Positions 29,353 to 41,996 are shown, counted from the first letter of the stretch. The stretch is DNA of 64,000 nucleotides from Dryococelus australis (GCA_029891345.1 CM056993.1:277218016-277282015), one strand, 5' to 3'. Made by a program: numbers and translations. The notes: generated by a model not told the origin, from the sequence alone.

Positions 29353-30429
29353 TGGAGAGGAGCAGGTGAACTCCGAGTAAGGGAAACGACCATTATTCGT
29401 CAGCGCGAGCGCGTGTCCATCTGCGTGCACACTAATATCAAGCACAAACCGAGAATCGTCCTCAGACTACACGGAAAGGTTAACACTGTGCCACGAATTT
29501 ATTATCACTGGGATATCTGATACCCCCAGTTTGCAAAGGTGAAGGAGGGAAGGGTGAGAACAGCGGTGTCTGAAAAGGAGGGGACAAGGGCTTTAACCAC
29601 TTCCCTATCCCCCAAAACGAGTCATAGTAGTGGGCGCCAAAGACTTCATGAAGGGGCACCACAAGAAAGCAGTGTCGACTAAAATTCCTAGACTTTACGT
29701 ATACTTACTAAAAATTTTAATAAACAATAATATTAAATATTAATGTTCACCTATACTCGTATACGCATTTTGTGTCAAAATATGTGAATAGGAAGCAATG
29801 CATATTGTGTAAATACCGCCATAATTGATTTCACAACAAAATTTTGGTGGAGGGGGTATTTTGCATCACGAGGGCCAAATTCTCGACGGGACTTTGCCCC
29901 CTTTCTAAACGAGAATGGTTCCTAAGCCCCTGGGAGAGAAGGAGTGACCTTCTGTCAGTTTAGGAATTCGGTAAGTACGTATCGGACCAAAACTTTCTTC
30001 TGGCGTGTGTTAACACTCGAAAGGAAAAATTAATGAGTACGACAATGGATCGAAATGCCGTGGCAGGCAGGTAGGGCAGGACGAAACGGTCCGGCACAAT
30101 GAGTGGAGAACAATAAGAACAGAAGTGTTTGTTGAGAGGGGGTGGAGGGGGCGTGCCGAGGGGAGCGAGTGGGATCCAATGAGCGGTCGCGGGCTGGGCC
30201 AGGAGGAGGACCTGTTCCTGGAAGGTAGCGAGTAGCTGAAACTCGGGCAGCGAGAGTCGAGGAACTGACTCGATCGCGCCTACAATTCTGCGTCTCTGGA
30301 GGAGGGGCAAGCCTTCTGCCGCGTGAGGTGAAGAAGAGGGGGGGGGGGGGGGGGGTTGTGAACCAAACCCTTTCTAGACATACCCGGGTGAACCTATGCT
30401 AGCCAGGCATTACGATCACTTCATATTAT
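29353..30429. other. No recognised gene; G18 run at 30338-30355
   Basis: Several GC-rich patches and an 18-bp G homopolymer are present. Minus-strand frames (29480-29662, 29960-30310) are Pro/Leu-rich by composition and show no domain. Confidence 0.4.
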
Positions 30430-30844
30430 TCACTATTCTCGACAAACTGAGCACTTTTGAAAGCCCTGCTTAAGATCTACTTGTATGCACGTTGTGTATT
30501 CTTCCACCTTTTGTAAGCAGGGCGTATCACTTGATTCATACGTCGGTCAAGTGAAACGGTTAATTTTTTTATAAAAGTAAATATTTTACAAATCTGCTCA
30601 TATTTACACTTCGATGCGTAAAAAAAAAAAAATCATACAGCGAAAGAAATAATTTAAGTTAACATAAATGGTTACCTGACACTTTTTATTCGACGATAAC
30701 AAACGGAACTATTTTCCCTTTCATCGTTACCAACTTAACTGGGCGCATGTCACTCAAGGCGCCCGTTAAAATAAATGCAGGTAGGAGCAGTGACGTTTTC
30801 CTAAGGTTGATTTCGAAAGTGCTCACTTTATCGTAAACAGCATT
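30430..30844 (-). mobile_element. MITE family 1 copy f (reversed)
   Basis: Right-type end first (AGCACTTTTGAAAGCCCTGC, TAAGATCTACTTGTATGCAC), last bases TATCGTAAACAGCATT followed by TA. 415 bp; the outermost bases at 30430 are degenerate. Confidence 0.82.
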
Positions 30845-31123
30845 TACACACAGGGACGCATCAAGGCTTTCCTTCGCCTGGGGTAGAAATATTTATTTTC
30901 GCTCCTTACCCCCCCCCCCCCTCCCAAACCCACCATCCTTCCGGGCCATCCGTCACACCAATAATAAAAGTATCTTGCATAATTTGTTTTGCATCCGTGT
31001 GCATATAGTGTAAAAGTCAAACTATTTGTAGATACTGTATAATTTTTCCTCTTCACTCATTCGCTTTTATTTCGCAGTTTTAGTAGTCTGAAAAAATGTC
31101 GGCTCATCCGGTGCCTTCTTTAA
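30845..31123. other. No recognised gene; C13 run
   Basis: A 13-bp C run is at 30909-30921. No element assigned. Confidence 0.35.
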
Positions 31124-31506
31124 GGCCAGGCTCAACTATGCATGGTTGTATAAGGAAACAAAGGCTAAATTCGGACATAGATCTCTGTCATTTTTTGTGG
31201 TAGTATTTTCAACTAAAGTTTTTTGTTTAATATTGAACTAATCTAGATATGTAAACCTTCCCAATTTTAATATTTTAATATAAAATGTACGTTTTCATTA
31301 TTGATAAAATTGTGACATTATATAAATAATTTAAAAGTTCATTTAAAATTTAAAATTTGAAATTTGAATGGTTTGCAAATATAGATGCCTTCAATCTTAA
31401 ACGAAAAAACATTAGTTGAAAATACTATCACAAAAAATGACTGCGAAATCTTTGTTCGAATTTTGCCTTTGATTCCCTATACAACCATGCATGGTGAAGC
31501 CTGGCC
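31124..31506 (+). mobile_element. TTAA foldback MITE (family C), copy 2
   Basis: Flanked by TTAA (31120-31123, 31507-31510). Ends GGCCAGGCTCAACTATGCAT and, reversed, GGCCAGGCTTCACCATGCAT. 383 bp, with the same internal inverted arms as copy 1. Confidence 0.9.
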
Positions 31507-31539
31507 TTAACCCAGCGCAGCGCCCGGGGGAGGCTGCCC

Positions 31540-32470
31540 CTCTTTTTTTTTCTAAACTACCTTATTCTAAGTGTTATGTGAAGTTAAGGCCCGAAGGTAG
31601 GGCGGGATTTTATTGTGTCTCAGGGCTAATCCCTTACGCCTAATAGGAAAAATCATGCAAGGAGACATGCATTGTGGCAAAGAGGGATTGGGTAGCCATA
31701 GCCTGCACTTTGGGGCCATGACTATCTCCCTAAGTGTACTTAGAGTTAGTCTTAACTATGAAGAGCAAGGGAAAAACCGCCAAGAGACGTAAAAACCCTT
31801 GCGACAGAGAAGTAAAAATTCAAAAATTATTCCGTGCATTAAATTTAATTAAATAGAATGCTACAGGAGACAGAGTGTTTGGAAAACATGCTCTTAGTTA
31901 ATAGGGTTGAAAATACTAGTAGAGATGAGGCGGGAGCTTTGTTTATTCTTAACTTGATGTCGGCAGTAACCAGAGAGGTGTTTGGGCGCCTCTCTGGTGG
32001 GAGAAGTGACACTATTGGGCCTCTTCCCCCCAATCTCTTCTATGAACCTGAAAATTAAAGGAGATTAAGTGAGCTACCAGTAAGTGTCAGCAGGGCTGGC
32101 TCTTACTGGTTTTTACTAGAACATTAAAAGAGGGCAAGGACCCGTGGATGAAAAGACATATTAAGCTGGCCTAATTGACCTATAATAATATCCTAAATAT
32201 AGCCTATACTAGCATATGTCCTCGGGGACATAGGTATCTAAAATAATGCTGTGCTACCTCACAGCGGCCAATCTCTGTAGCCATAGGCTCTGACAGAACA
32301 TATCTACGGCCGTATGCTGTAAGTGCACTGAGCTTCGCAAAATGAGGGAGGGGGAGAGAATACTTATAGTTACTGGGAGGTCTCTCACCAATTGAAGCAT
32401 CGAACCACACGACGCTGCAAACCTCTACCTCTCGGCAGAGGCGGCCTTGGAATTAGCTGCAGCGCATACT
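31540..32470 (+). repeat. Dispersed repeat R2, long copy, with unassigned ORF
   Basis: The first ~235 bp match 15310-15545. Downstream a 66-codon frame (31858-32058, LENMLLVNRVENTSRDEAG...) and several short hairpins occur, the clearest being a 10-bp stem at 31969-31978 / 31989-31998 around a 10-base loop. Composition and structure suggest the untranslated or gag-like part of a retroelement, but no known domain is visible. Confidence 0.4.
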
Positions 32471-33869
32471 AGCCAAGAATACTTGGCTGGGTTGAGAGGT
32501 AAAGTCCTTGTTAACCTATAATATCGTAAATAAAAATATTTAAAGTGAAGTATTGTTAATTAAGCTAGGTTGGCCTGTCCCTTCGGGGCTGCTCAGGTTA
32601 AATTACTGTTAATATATAAAAGACTGCGTAGGGCCTATAATGATTGGCAAGGCAGCTGCCCCCTGCCCCCCCCCCCCCCGTACTCGTGATCAGTCGCTGG
32701 TTTCACGTAACGCGCATCACGTCACACTTTGACTTGTGCGTAAAACGTGGTCTTTTTGAGTGCTGTATTATGATGCTCCCCGTGAGAAAGTAAAATTTGT
32801 GCACAGTTCTGCACAAAAATGTTGTTACTTTTCAGTTTGAAAACTCGTAAAATTCCAGTTAGATATACAGAATGTACCTAAATTCGACCGACAAACCTCG
32901 CCTGCAGGTTAGTCATGGAAAAAGGTGAAGAAATATTTAATTACGACCTGTGGTCTAAGTGAATCCAAAGGTCGGTGCATATATTTGAAGCTGGGCTCCT
33001 AAAACACTAGTTTATTACAAATCCTGGAGAATACATTTAAGATAGAACACTGAGCGCCAGTGTGTAATGGAACAAATATTTGCTAACACTGTGTTATGGA
33101 TGGATTTTAACGTAACATCCCACTCTGATCCCGGCCTCACACCTTCAGTAAACCAGGACGCCAGGGATTACGTCAAAGCATTGCGACAAGGGTTATAACC
33201 CCCTCCGCCAACCAGGAAAAGAGGCCAGCTAAGTCGAAACGCTAAACAACGCACCGATATAGGCCGACTGTAGGAGCGCCGCCTCATATTTCCACAACCG
33301 GCCAGACTACAGAGAAGATCGCAGCCACGGGTGTGTCTGTCCGACGTCATCCGTACAAGTAGCAACATCCTCCGGCATCATATTTCAGGTGAGGACTGTC
33401 CAACATAGATGTAAAGAAATAAGGTGTGCGGTGCTCATAACATTTATAATGTAATAATAACTTAATATAATTCAAAGTAGCTGTCCGTTGTAGTTAACAT
33501 TAGTGTGTTGTATTGTCTGTGTCACATAACATGATTAAAACCCCTCATTTACAATTTGCTCTACCATCTATCATCATCTATGATATATGACCCCTAAACC
33601 AATTAATTTATGACTATGGCCGCAAAGCGAAATCATAACAACTGCAACACTTGAAGCAGTCACCAAATTATTTCATGGAAACAAACACTGTTACTGGACT
33701 TATTTCGACTTATCTCAACGACGCGGTAGAAAACGTGGTATTTAAACGATAGATTATTAAACCGCACTTCATAGTTATTATCTTTACACATTGTCCAGAC
33801 ACTGAGTGTTCCGTTTTAAAAACTTTACCAATTATTTGTAATAAACTAGAGCTTTAGGCCCAACTTCAA
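32471..33869. other. No recognised gene
   Basis: A 14-bp C run is at 32666-32679. A TGTTATG...CATAACA pair at 33092-33531 was considered as a solo LTR but lacks a target duplication. Nothing else is assigned. Confidence 0.35.
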
Positions 33870-34070
33870 ATATGAGTACCGCTTTAGGTGAGTGAAGAGA
33901 TATGGGCGGAAGGGCGGGGGAAACGGGAGATCCCCGAGAAGACCCGCCGACCAACAGCATTGTCCAGCACGATTCCCACTTTCGAAAATCCGGAGTGAAC
34001 CGGCCGGGGATTGAGCCCGGTAGAGCCTTGGTAGAAGGCGAGCAATCTAACCACTACACCACCGTGCATC
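33870..34070 (-). mobile_element. tRNA-derived SINE family S, copy 2
   Basis: Minus strand: A box TGGTGTAGTGG (34051-34061), B-box-like GGCTCAATCC (34008-34017), then CCGGCCGGTTCACTCCGGA and the family body to about 33870. A 15-bp C run lies just outside (34074-34088). Confidence 0.75.
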
Positions 34071-34975
34071 CCACCCCCCCCCCCCCCCGATCATAGGATT
34101 CACTTTTCACCATAGGACGTATACGTAGTTCTCACCTGCTTTTTTTTTGTGACTATTCTGTAACCGAAGTTTGTCGGTCGAAAATAAATACGTTCTTTAT
34201 ATACATACCCGTATTGTAATTATGTGTGACAAAGAACATATTGCGAAAGTTTGAAGTTCGTGATGATTTGGAAGTTAACAGCAATTGCATATTTTTATCG
34301 CAATTAAAGATGTCTTAATAATATAAACATTAGGCCTAATTATTGACTATATTGGAGGATACTGCCCTTGTATTTATATTCTTAAATAATATGTGTTGAA
34401 TTACAGGTAGTTGTTTTCAAAATTACATAGGCCTATCCAGAACTAACAAATTATGCCAAATCTGTATGTGTAAAGTTACGCCTATTTTTTACAGTGTACG
34501 TATTTCTTTTTGGCTTCTTTCCTTTAGATTGTTACCAAAAATGTCTGCAAGGAAAACCCACAAACAATTTCGTCGTCAGAACAATAGAAAATATACAAAT
34601 GTACTGTTATTGAACTTAACGCGAGCCAAGCCATCGCTGATAACTACACTTGGATTTGATTTTACAGTGGCGTCGAGATAAAAATGTATTTAACATTTTG
34701 GCTCAGGTTTTTCAAAACATAATACGCATTATCTAGCTATCTAAGGGATGGGCTTAATTTTAGTCAAATTTGACGTAAAATGCCGGAAATAAATATTTTT
34801 TGCTGAAAGCAGGATTTAAGAAGAATTCAGCAAGCATTTGATTCGCATGGCTTAAGCACCTTCGTGTATTTACGACAGTACACAAATATTGCTTCTCCCA
34901 ACATAATTATTTACTTCCCCCGAGATGTCTTCGAACTTTGAGAGTAATAGAAAAAGTTCAATCATCACTTCGTAA

Positions 34976-35665
34976 AGCCCCTGTCACAATGTCAAATTTT
35001 CGCCTTCAACTATATTTGACGATAAAATTTGAGAACAAAATAGGCCATCAAATTTTTCCCTCGAACAAATTTTATCAAATAATCTTGACTGTTTAAAAAT
35101 GTGTCACGCTGTCTAATTTTTTTATTGGAAGAATCTAATTTGAAACATTATTTAAAAATTATTTTCATAGTATGATATTGCTTTTGTTTTCCCATGCGGT
35201 CCATTACAGGATGAAATGTAAGTAATATTGTAATTTATTTTCATTTCTTTACTAAATTAAGTTTTAATCATACGAAATGTTTACTGCACAGTGAAATTTA
35301 ATGCCTCTGAGTTCGTAATATTATATGCAATATTCACTTAAAATAACATGCCTGCCTATACAGCATCTACATAAATTAATTATCTTCATAACTTCCTTCG
35401 TTTCCAGCAATTGTTCGTTATTTTAAGTTCCTTGACGATCATTTTTGTCGTGCACGATTCTGATTGGCTGAAACCATCAAACATCGAAGACATTTTAGAA
35501 CCGGTCCAATATTAAAATATTTAATGGAAACTGAAGCCATCCATCTTTCTCAGATAAATATGGCGGCGTTCATGACGATTCAACGACGTCATAATTGTCC
35601 AACTTTATTTGACCAAACTTATTGGAAGCAGTCTGACGTAAAGATGTGCCAGTGTGACAGGGGCT
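34976..35665 (+). mobile_element. Harbinger-type MITE H1 (TAA flanked)
   Basis: TAA at 34973-34975 and 35666-35668. Inverted ends AGCCCCTGTCACAATG and AGCCCCTGTCACACTG match at 15 of 16 positions. 690 bp, AT-rich, with several AAATTTGA/TCAAATTT words near the ends. No coding capacity; the 79-codon frame at 35464 is incidental. Confidence 0.82.
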
Positions 35666-35709
35666 TAATGTATCACAAATTTTTTCAACTTGTGATGACA
35701 TAAAAATTC

Positions 35710-36003
35710 CTTATTTTTGATGAAATTGAATATTTACTTATATTTTGTTTATAAAATATATTGTTTAATTTACAATTAATATGAATAAATACAGGGAGAA
35801 AATGTGTGTGTTGGTAATGCCTGGTAAAAAATAGTTCTTACGCAAATTATTATTAAACTGAGTGCACACGAATGCGATGCGCTGTTCTTTTGGTGTAAAT
35901 TTCGAGAATTGGCTAAGCGTTGTTAGAATGAAGCGGAAGAATATCCTGGAAGTAGAACTTTAGCAAGGCTTCAGAAAAGTTGGAAGTGAACGAGAATGGA
36001 CTG
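35710..36003 (+). mobile_element. MITE family 3, left-truncated copy
   Basis: Contains TTTACAATTAATATGAATAA, GTGTGTTGGTAATGCCTGG, GAATATCCTGGAAGTAGAAC and ends GAGAATGGACT. The left terminal part is missing or too diverged. Confidence 0.72.
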
Positions 36004-36691
36004 CAGCAGGAAATGACGGAGAACTACAGTTTATAAAAGTTTGCGAAACTTAACCTCGTTCTTTTAGCTGGCGAGATGACGTAGCCGGGCTGCGGCATTT
36101 ACCCCGACAGGTCGCGGAGGCAAACTGGTTCCAGGAACGCTGCACAGTAAGCGAGCGACTCCGGGAGGAAGCGTGCATTTGCGCGAGGGCAGTAATTCGA
36201 TGGATCAGTAGCAAGTGTGCTTTTCCTGGCGTTATGTCATATCAGAAACAGCGTACTTCTGGGAAACTGTAAACTTTTCTTTGCTGTACCGCGGTCGTTA
36301 TTTTATTTGCGTGCCACCTTTGTGGCGTAACGACAGTATAGCGAGAGCGTATCGCATGGGCACATGGCAACGCGGAGTCCGTTTATGTATGATGGGTGTT
36401 CCCATCATGTCATGTCCTTCTCCTGTTTCACGGTATATTGAACTTCGTATAGGCCTGTTCATTTTTCGATTCGAAAACCACATTTGAAAAAAAAAAAATT
36501 CCTGCGCGTGAGGGTACCTACAAGTTTTAACCATTTCATTCCTGCGATAATTTAAGGTTTCGCGTGTTGCAAACGATTAATATGTTTGCCCATTTTGGAC
36601 TTCTACTTGCTCAATTATCGCAGACAGTGAATTTCAGGCTTGGTGCTTAACATAACTGTATAAACGTCCACAAATCATGCCGCCCACAAAG
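36004..36691. other. No recognised gene; GC-rich at 36.05-36.2 kb
   Basis: The 90-codon frame 36215-36487 has no recognisable domain and is open on the other strand as well. Confidence 0.35.
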
Positions 36692-37070
36692 TCCCATATA
36701 GCACACAGACATCCAAAGAATATCTAACGGATGTCACTTTTCGGGGACTCAGTATATCCGAAGAAATCCAAGATTAGCAAAGTTACATACAAGAGAATAC
36801 CAAAATATATCCAAATGCCCGCCCAATATCCAAAATAATATATAGATATTTTGGATGTCCTATATACACACCTTTAAATGTCGCCACTTACCTTAACTGA
36901 TGGCCACTGGTGACTTTGTAATATCTAATGGATATCCAGTACGTGACACAAACTGGTATCTACTACTGGATATCTGAAGGATATTCATTGGAGCTTCACT
37001 GCAGGACTTAAATGACTGTTGGATATTGTGGATCTAATCAGGATATCAGGATAGCCTGTGCTATGTGGGA
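36692..37070 (+). mobile_element. MITE with TCCCAYATAGCACA ends and ATATCC repeats
   Basis: Inverted ends TCCCATATAGCACACAG and TCCCACATAGCACAGGC. The interior has about nine ATATCC or GGATAT words in both orientations over 330 bp. Flanks show no clear target duplication. No ORF. Confidence 0.65.
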
Positions 37071-37242
37071 TGGCTGCGTTGGTTAGTGAACCTCGTGCAC
37101 AGCTCACGACGTGAACACAGTGGACACAGAGGCTCAATGAGTTAACGTAAAGAATGGGCGAGTTCAGCTTGCAAAGCTCAGCCGCAGCGCTGCGGGTTCT
37201 GCTGAATAAATAGTGGCTAGTAACAGTAGCATATTTTAAGTA

Positions 37243-37652
37243 TAGACTATTCACGGTAAAATGAACACTCTTTAAAGCCTTGCTTAAGATCTACTTGTAA
37301 GTATGTTGTGTATTTGTCCGCCTTGTGTAAAATTAACAATGCCATAGGCCTCATAACTTTATTCATGCGTCTGTCAAGTGCAACTGTTGAATTATTAGGA
37401 AAGTAAATACTTTACAAATCTGCTCATTTTTTTCACTACGATGCATTAAAAAAAACAGAGGGAAAGAAATAATTTAAGTTGTCCCAAATAATTATATAAC
37501 ACTTTTTATTCGATATTAAAACATGGAACTACTTTCCACCCATCGTTACCAATTATATCACTCGTTGCACCCATTAAAATACATGCCGGTAGAAGTAGTG
37601 ACTTTTTTCTAAGGTTTATCGCAAAAGTGCTCACTTTATCTTGAACAGCCTT
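37243..37652 (-). mobile_element. MITE family 1 copy g (reversed)
   Basis: Begins TAGACTATTCACGGTAAAAT after TA and ends TATCTTGAACAGCCTT. 410 bp. The right target base pair has decayed to TG. Confidence 0.85.
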
Positions 37653-37977
37653 TGTGAGTGGGACGTTTGTTTATTTTCTACTGCATTATTTTTTAATATT
37701 AAAAGTTAATATTTTTAAAAATACGCAGAAGTCGATTTCATATGTTAAAATAATAAAAACAAATATCGCATAATCTGGTAACTAGACAGAAAATGTGCTT
37801 TAATTCATGCTCGTTATTTATTCGATTGTGTGAATGTCTCACTTACAATAGCACTGTACCACTTAATTCTACGAATACCGTAGTATACAAGTTACTTATT
37901 TCTGCAGCCCTCGTTGCACTTCAATTAGTGTATGTCGTCTGCTTGTAGCGGAGCGACTGAAAAATACTCAGGACTAA
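37653..37977. other. AT-rich, nothing recognised
   Basis: No gene or repeat assignment. Confidence 0.4.
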
Positions 37978-38528
37978 TGCCCAGTTGCGCCGACATCTTC
38001 CCCGATCCGAGATCAAATGATCGTAGTTCCCAACTAGGTACAGTTTGATCTTGGTTCCAACGTAAAAGTGTTGCATCAACGTAATTTCATTATTCTAGAT
38101 CCCCGATTCGTCGATCTCGGTTCCAAAGTGAGATATCGAGATTAAGTATGAGACCAATTTTGCTAATGGTCAGTAATTTATGACGTCATCGAAGTAGGCG
38201 TATTTTTCGATATAGATAGAACTAGATGTGCGATGTTTTATCTGTTTTAAGTGAATTATTGTTGTACGAATTTTACTTAATAATATTCAAGTGCGTATAA
38301 TGTTGTTTTAATTTCCGAAGAAAACAATCGAAGGTAGTTCTATCTGTTGGCGTATTTTCAAACTTGTCGACGATGGCTGCTGATCTCGGATCGAGAATTT
38401 CAGTGGTTCGAAATAACTTCATCTCGATCTCCAGTCCAGCTCTGAACTCGAATGGTGCAACAGTTATCTATGTCGGTCTTAGATCCGATAACGGATCGAG
38501 TTTTGAACCACGATGGTGAAACCGGGCA
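37978..38528 (+). mobile_element. Harbinger-type MITE H2 (TAA flanked)
   Basis: TAA at 37975-37977 and 38529-38531. Inverted ends TGCCCAGTTGCGCC and TGCCCGGTTTCACC. GATC-containing words (GATCTCGG, GATCCGAGATC) recur inside. 551 bp, non-coding. Confidence 0.75.
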
Positions 38529-38531
38529 TAA

Positions 38532-38778
38532 GCCACAGAGAGTAAGTACATAGTGATGAAATGACGTGGCGGTTCCTTCAATGTGCACCATTCTCTTCTC
38601 TGGCCGCACGAGGTTCTGGGAACGGGCCTCGTGTCTGATTGGCTACTGCGTGCTGCGTAAGCTTCGCTATTGGCTGTGTAGCCGACTGGCGAACGTCGTT
38701 CCAACATGTTGCTGACCAGTGACGCCATTTTGCGGGCGCGTGCGGTTGCAGTTCGCAGTGTGACAGTTTCACCCCTGT
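38532..38778 (+). repeat. CCAAT-box repeat block, copy 2
   Basis: TCTGATTGGCTACTGCG, CGCTATTGGCTGTG and a diverged third box appear at spacings like the other copies, followed by GGCGAACG(T/G)CGTTCCAACATGTT, a phrase shared with the 49-kb copy. The H2 MITE ends directly before it. Confidence 0.65.
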
Positions 38779-38884
38779 ATGAGTAGGCCTACTTTGTGCT
38801 ACCAGTATAAGTAGTTAACTTTTAATCACGCGTTTAAACGCTATGTCTCGCAATGCTGTCGTTATGTATCACAGAGTAGTTAAG

Positions 38885-39011
38885 TTTACAGACCCGAAAT
38901 GACGTACCCTACCCATTGTCTGATTGGTTGCGCGAGATTTTGGGAGCAGGCCTTATCTCTGATTGGTAACTACAAGCTGCGGAAATTTCCCCATTGGCTG
39001 GGTTGACTCCA
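38885..39011 (+). repeat. CCAAT-box repeat block, partial copy 3
   Basis: Three ATTGG boxes in 110 bp (TCTGATTGGTTGCGCGAG, TCTGATTGGTAACT, CCCCATTGGCTGG). It ends where a family 3 MITE end begins. Confidence 0.55.
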
Positions 39012-39110
39012 AGTCCATTCACGGTTTCTTCGAGTGTCTTGAAACGAGCCTTTGAAAAATCACCCTAGGAGTAATATTTCAACCTGTTTTTTAAATAACT
39101 CGTATACCAG
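39012..39110 (+). mobile_element. MITE family 3 left end, fragment
   Basis: AGTCCATTCACGGTTTCTT followed by GAAAAATCACCCTA matches the left end of the split copy at 54786. Internal family 3 sequence reappears at about 39590-39760, so the middle may be disrupted. Confidence 0.55.
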
Positions 39111-39589
39111 AAATATAATATAACGATCAGAAAACGAGCCTGCGGAATCCCCGGGCTAAGCCACGGTCGGTGAAGCATGTGATCGTACGAAATTGGACTG
39201 GGAGCTCCAGCACATGCTGGCTCGCACATCCCGTACTGCAGTTGCAAACATAATACTTAAAACGTAAGAATTGCGAATTAAGTCTTAAGACGTAAGATTT
39301 AGGTGTAAGTTCAAAGGGCCTAATTTCCCATCGGGGGAGAGTGGGGCATAGAAAGACAACCTTCCCCCAAATCCTAATAAAAATCAGTCGAAAAATGCGT
39401 CTCCAGGCCGAAAAGAAGGTTATCGCATCTCCTCCCAGGGGATGGGTTGGTAGGGGATGAAAAAAGTGGGGGGGGGGGGAGGTTCGATAGCCAAAGGTCC
39501 AAGGTTGTGCAGATTTTGGGCCCCACCCCTCTATCCCTCGAGGGGGAGGGGGTTGCCCTCAAAAACGTTTCGTTTATGATTAATGAGGT

Positions 39590-39765
39590 GACACTGTGAT
39601 TAACTTTGAAGTACTATATTCTTGAATAAATGAAACCTTAACGTAGTATATTCTATAATTTCTACTATTTATTTTGTATTAAATACGGAATAAAAACAAC
39701 GAGAGCAGTGGTGCGTTGGCAATGGCTAGTAAGAAATATTTCACAGTTAAAATATTGTTATAACC
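39590..39765 (+). mobile_element. MITE family 3 internal fragment
   Basis: TATTTTGTATTAAATACGGA and GTGCGTTGGCAATGGCTAGT are diverged family 3 interior. Between 39111 and 39589 is GC-richer unassigned sequence with a G11 run near 39470. Confidence 0.5.
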
Positions 39766-40990
39766 TAGTATTTTGGTATGTAATTTATAAATTAGACGTT
39801 GCCTATTGATATATTAAAAATTTAGGTAACACTGAAGGAAACATATTCCATTGCTACTGTTAAAAATATCAGCGCAAATTACGGTACGTAGGCCCTAGCG
39901 ACATGGTGTATTGTTTCGTCCGAAGAAGAAACAGGAATAGGCGGAGCGGAGCTTGTCGCTCTCTTTCTCTCTCGTTAAGTTTCGCACTGCTAGTAATAGC
40001 ATAGAAAAATTATACAGGTTTTCAATTTTAGCATAGTTCATACACATGACAGCAAAAATAATGATTTTTGAATTTTTAATTTACAACTGAAACGAGTTCT
40101 TTGCTTTAATACTATTATAATATATTTAGACGTGATGACGAGACGGTTACAAATCCGACGTTGGCAGTAGTGGTGACTGACGATGGCGACATAACATAGC
40201 ATGTTGGTGAACGAAGCTTCAATTTCTCTTCTTGTAAAAAATAATTGTAAATTACCTCATCAAGTTTGTACACGTTGTGTTTTTAAACCTACATAGGCAA
40301 GTTACGATGTTGTGATGAATCTGTTTTCCCACGGCAGGAATAAATATACTGTAACATGCGTCGTTACAGCTTTGAGTGAAAGAGTATTGTTGCCTTTATG
40401 TTATTCTGGGCTAGTGTGTGTAACTGCAAATATTAGACGTGCGAAATGTATACATTTTAACCATGTTTTAACCATGAAATCATTATTTTTTTAAATTAAA
40501 TAACATCTGTTTATTTATCACAACATTGAAACTTTGCTCTAGGTGTTTGAAACTCAATTGCGTAACGTGCTTACATTTCGGTGATTTGAATGTATGCCTG
40601 AATCCCAACAAAACACTAAGCCCAGTCAGATAAATAATAAGTAATAATGTAATAAACCTATAAAACAGTAATAACATATGCAAATAAATACAGTATGTCC
40701 AAATAAAATGTACTCACCTGTGAAGAGGCAATCAGTGCAAAAATGCCATTACATATAATGTATACAAGTTGGACAACGTTTAGTACAAAATACAATTATT
40801 AATTTTAATTTTTTTGGGTTCCAACACCGTTAAGAATAAAGTGCAGAAAAATTGCCATTATCTGTGCCAGCCATTAAAAACATTTTAAACACAGAGGAAA
40901 ATTCTCTATACTCTCAAACTTGCAATCAGCACTTGAATTCCATGTAGTTTTCACAACATTGTTTCTTTCTTTATAGTTATTCATGAGATA
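39766..40990. other. AT-rich, nothing recognised
   Basis: No gene or repeat could be assigned; short ORFs look random. Confidence 0.4.
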
Positions 40991-40994
40991 TATG

Positions 40995-41290
40995 TTACAA
41001 CTGGCTGAGCGGTTAGCTGCTCGCCTTCCGGGTTCAATACCCGGCCGGGTCACCGGATTTTTGCTTGTGGGGATTGTGCCGGACGATGCCGTTGGTCGGC
41101 GAGTTTTCTCAGGGATCTCCCATTGCCCCCGCCCTTTCATTCCTACGCCGCTCCTTACTCACCTCAATCACACTCATCGGCTCTCAAGATCTCGCTGTTA
41201 AGAGCCTCCAAAATCTCTTCACTCACTTACTACAACTGCTTAAGACTAAAGACCTGGGAATCTCACGTATTCATTCCGTAACAAGCTAGA
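40995..41290 (+). mobile_element. tRNA-derived SINE family S, copy 3
   Basis: A box TGGCTGAGCGG (41002-41012) and B box GGTTCAATACC (41031-41041), only 29 bp apart because the variable-arm segment seen in copies 1 and 2 (CCACCAAGGCGAGCC-like) is missing. The body follows through CGGATTTTTGC, GTGCCGGACGATGCCGTTGG and CAGGGATCTCCC. Confidence 0.8.
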
Positions 41291-41996
41291 CTCTACATTG
41301 CTTTGGGAAATGGAGCCTCAGTTAATTGTTCATTAACTGTTGCTCCAGTTTAACCCCGGACCAAATGCACGGGATTCGGCCCTTTTTTTGTTATAGGTCG
41401 AAAGTCGTCGGGGATGTATTTAACCAACTCTGGTACAATTAATGCAGACACTCTAATGTAAACATGGTAGAAGTTTAATTCGTACTGAAATTAATTTGCT
41501 AAATTCCGTATCTCTGACGATTATAAATATTTGAATTTAGAATTTTTCTTCGTATCTGATACGTTTCTTCTAGTTCTGTAGGGAATAATGACTATTTAGA
41601 AACTGCGCTTTTTTTTCAAATAGCAATTCGTAAATAGAAGATGAAGCAGTCACTGATGCAAGATTTTTTAATCTTAAATCAGTGTTTTGGCAGTGTCACA
41701 AATGAGCATCCTCCCAAAATAAGCTCCATTTCTCCTTGGTGCGAGGTGTTTGGAGGAACCGTAGCGCGAATATGGCGTAGAATGCGCATGCCTGCTACGC
41801 AGTAACAAATTTCGGTGTCCAAACATTAAACTGCTTTTCTTCCTAAACTACTCCCCACGCGTTTTCAACTAAGGTCAACACACTGTTCACTTAACTAAAT
41901 ACTTCAATATGCTGCTACAATACTTTTGACTGAGTTGTAACGCAAATACGTCAGACGCCCCCACGTCTCATTTTGACACCGACGGATTTCTGCATA
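41291..41996. other. Nothing firmly recognised; family 4 MITE scrap
   Basis: GGTGTCCAAACATTAAACTG near 41816 resembles the interior of family 4. No other feature. Confidence 0.35.

Noticed and set aside
33092..33531. Solo LTR with TGTTATG...CATAACA ends
   Set aside because: Flanks ACTG and TGAT do not form a target duplication, and no second copy was found.
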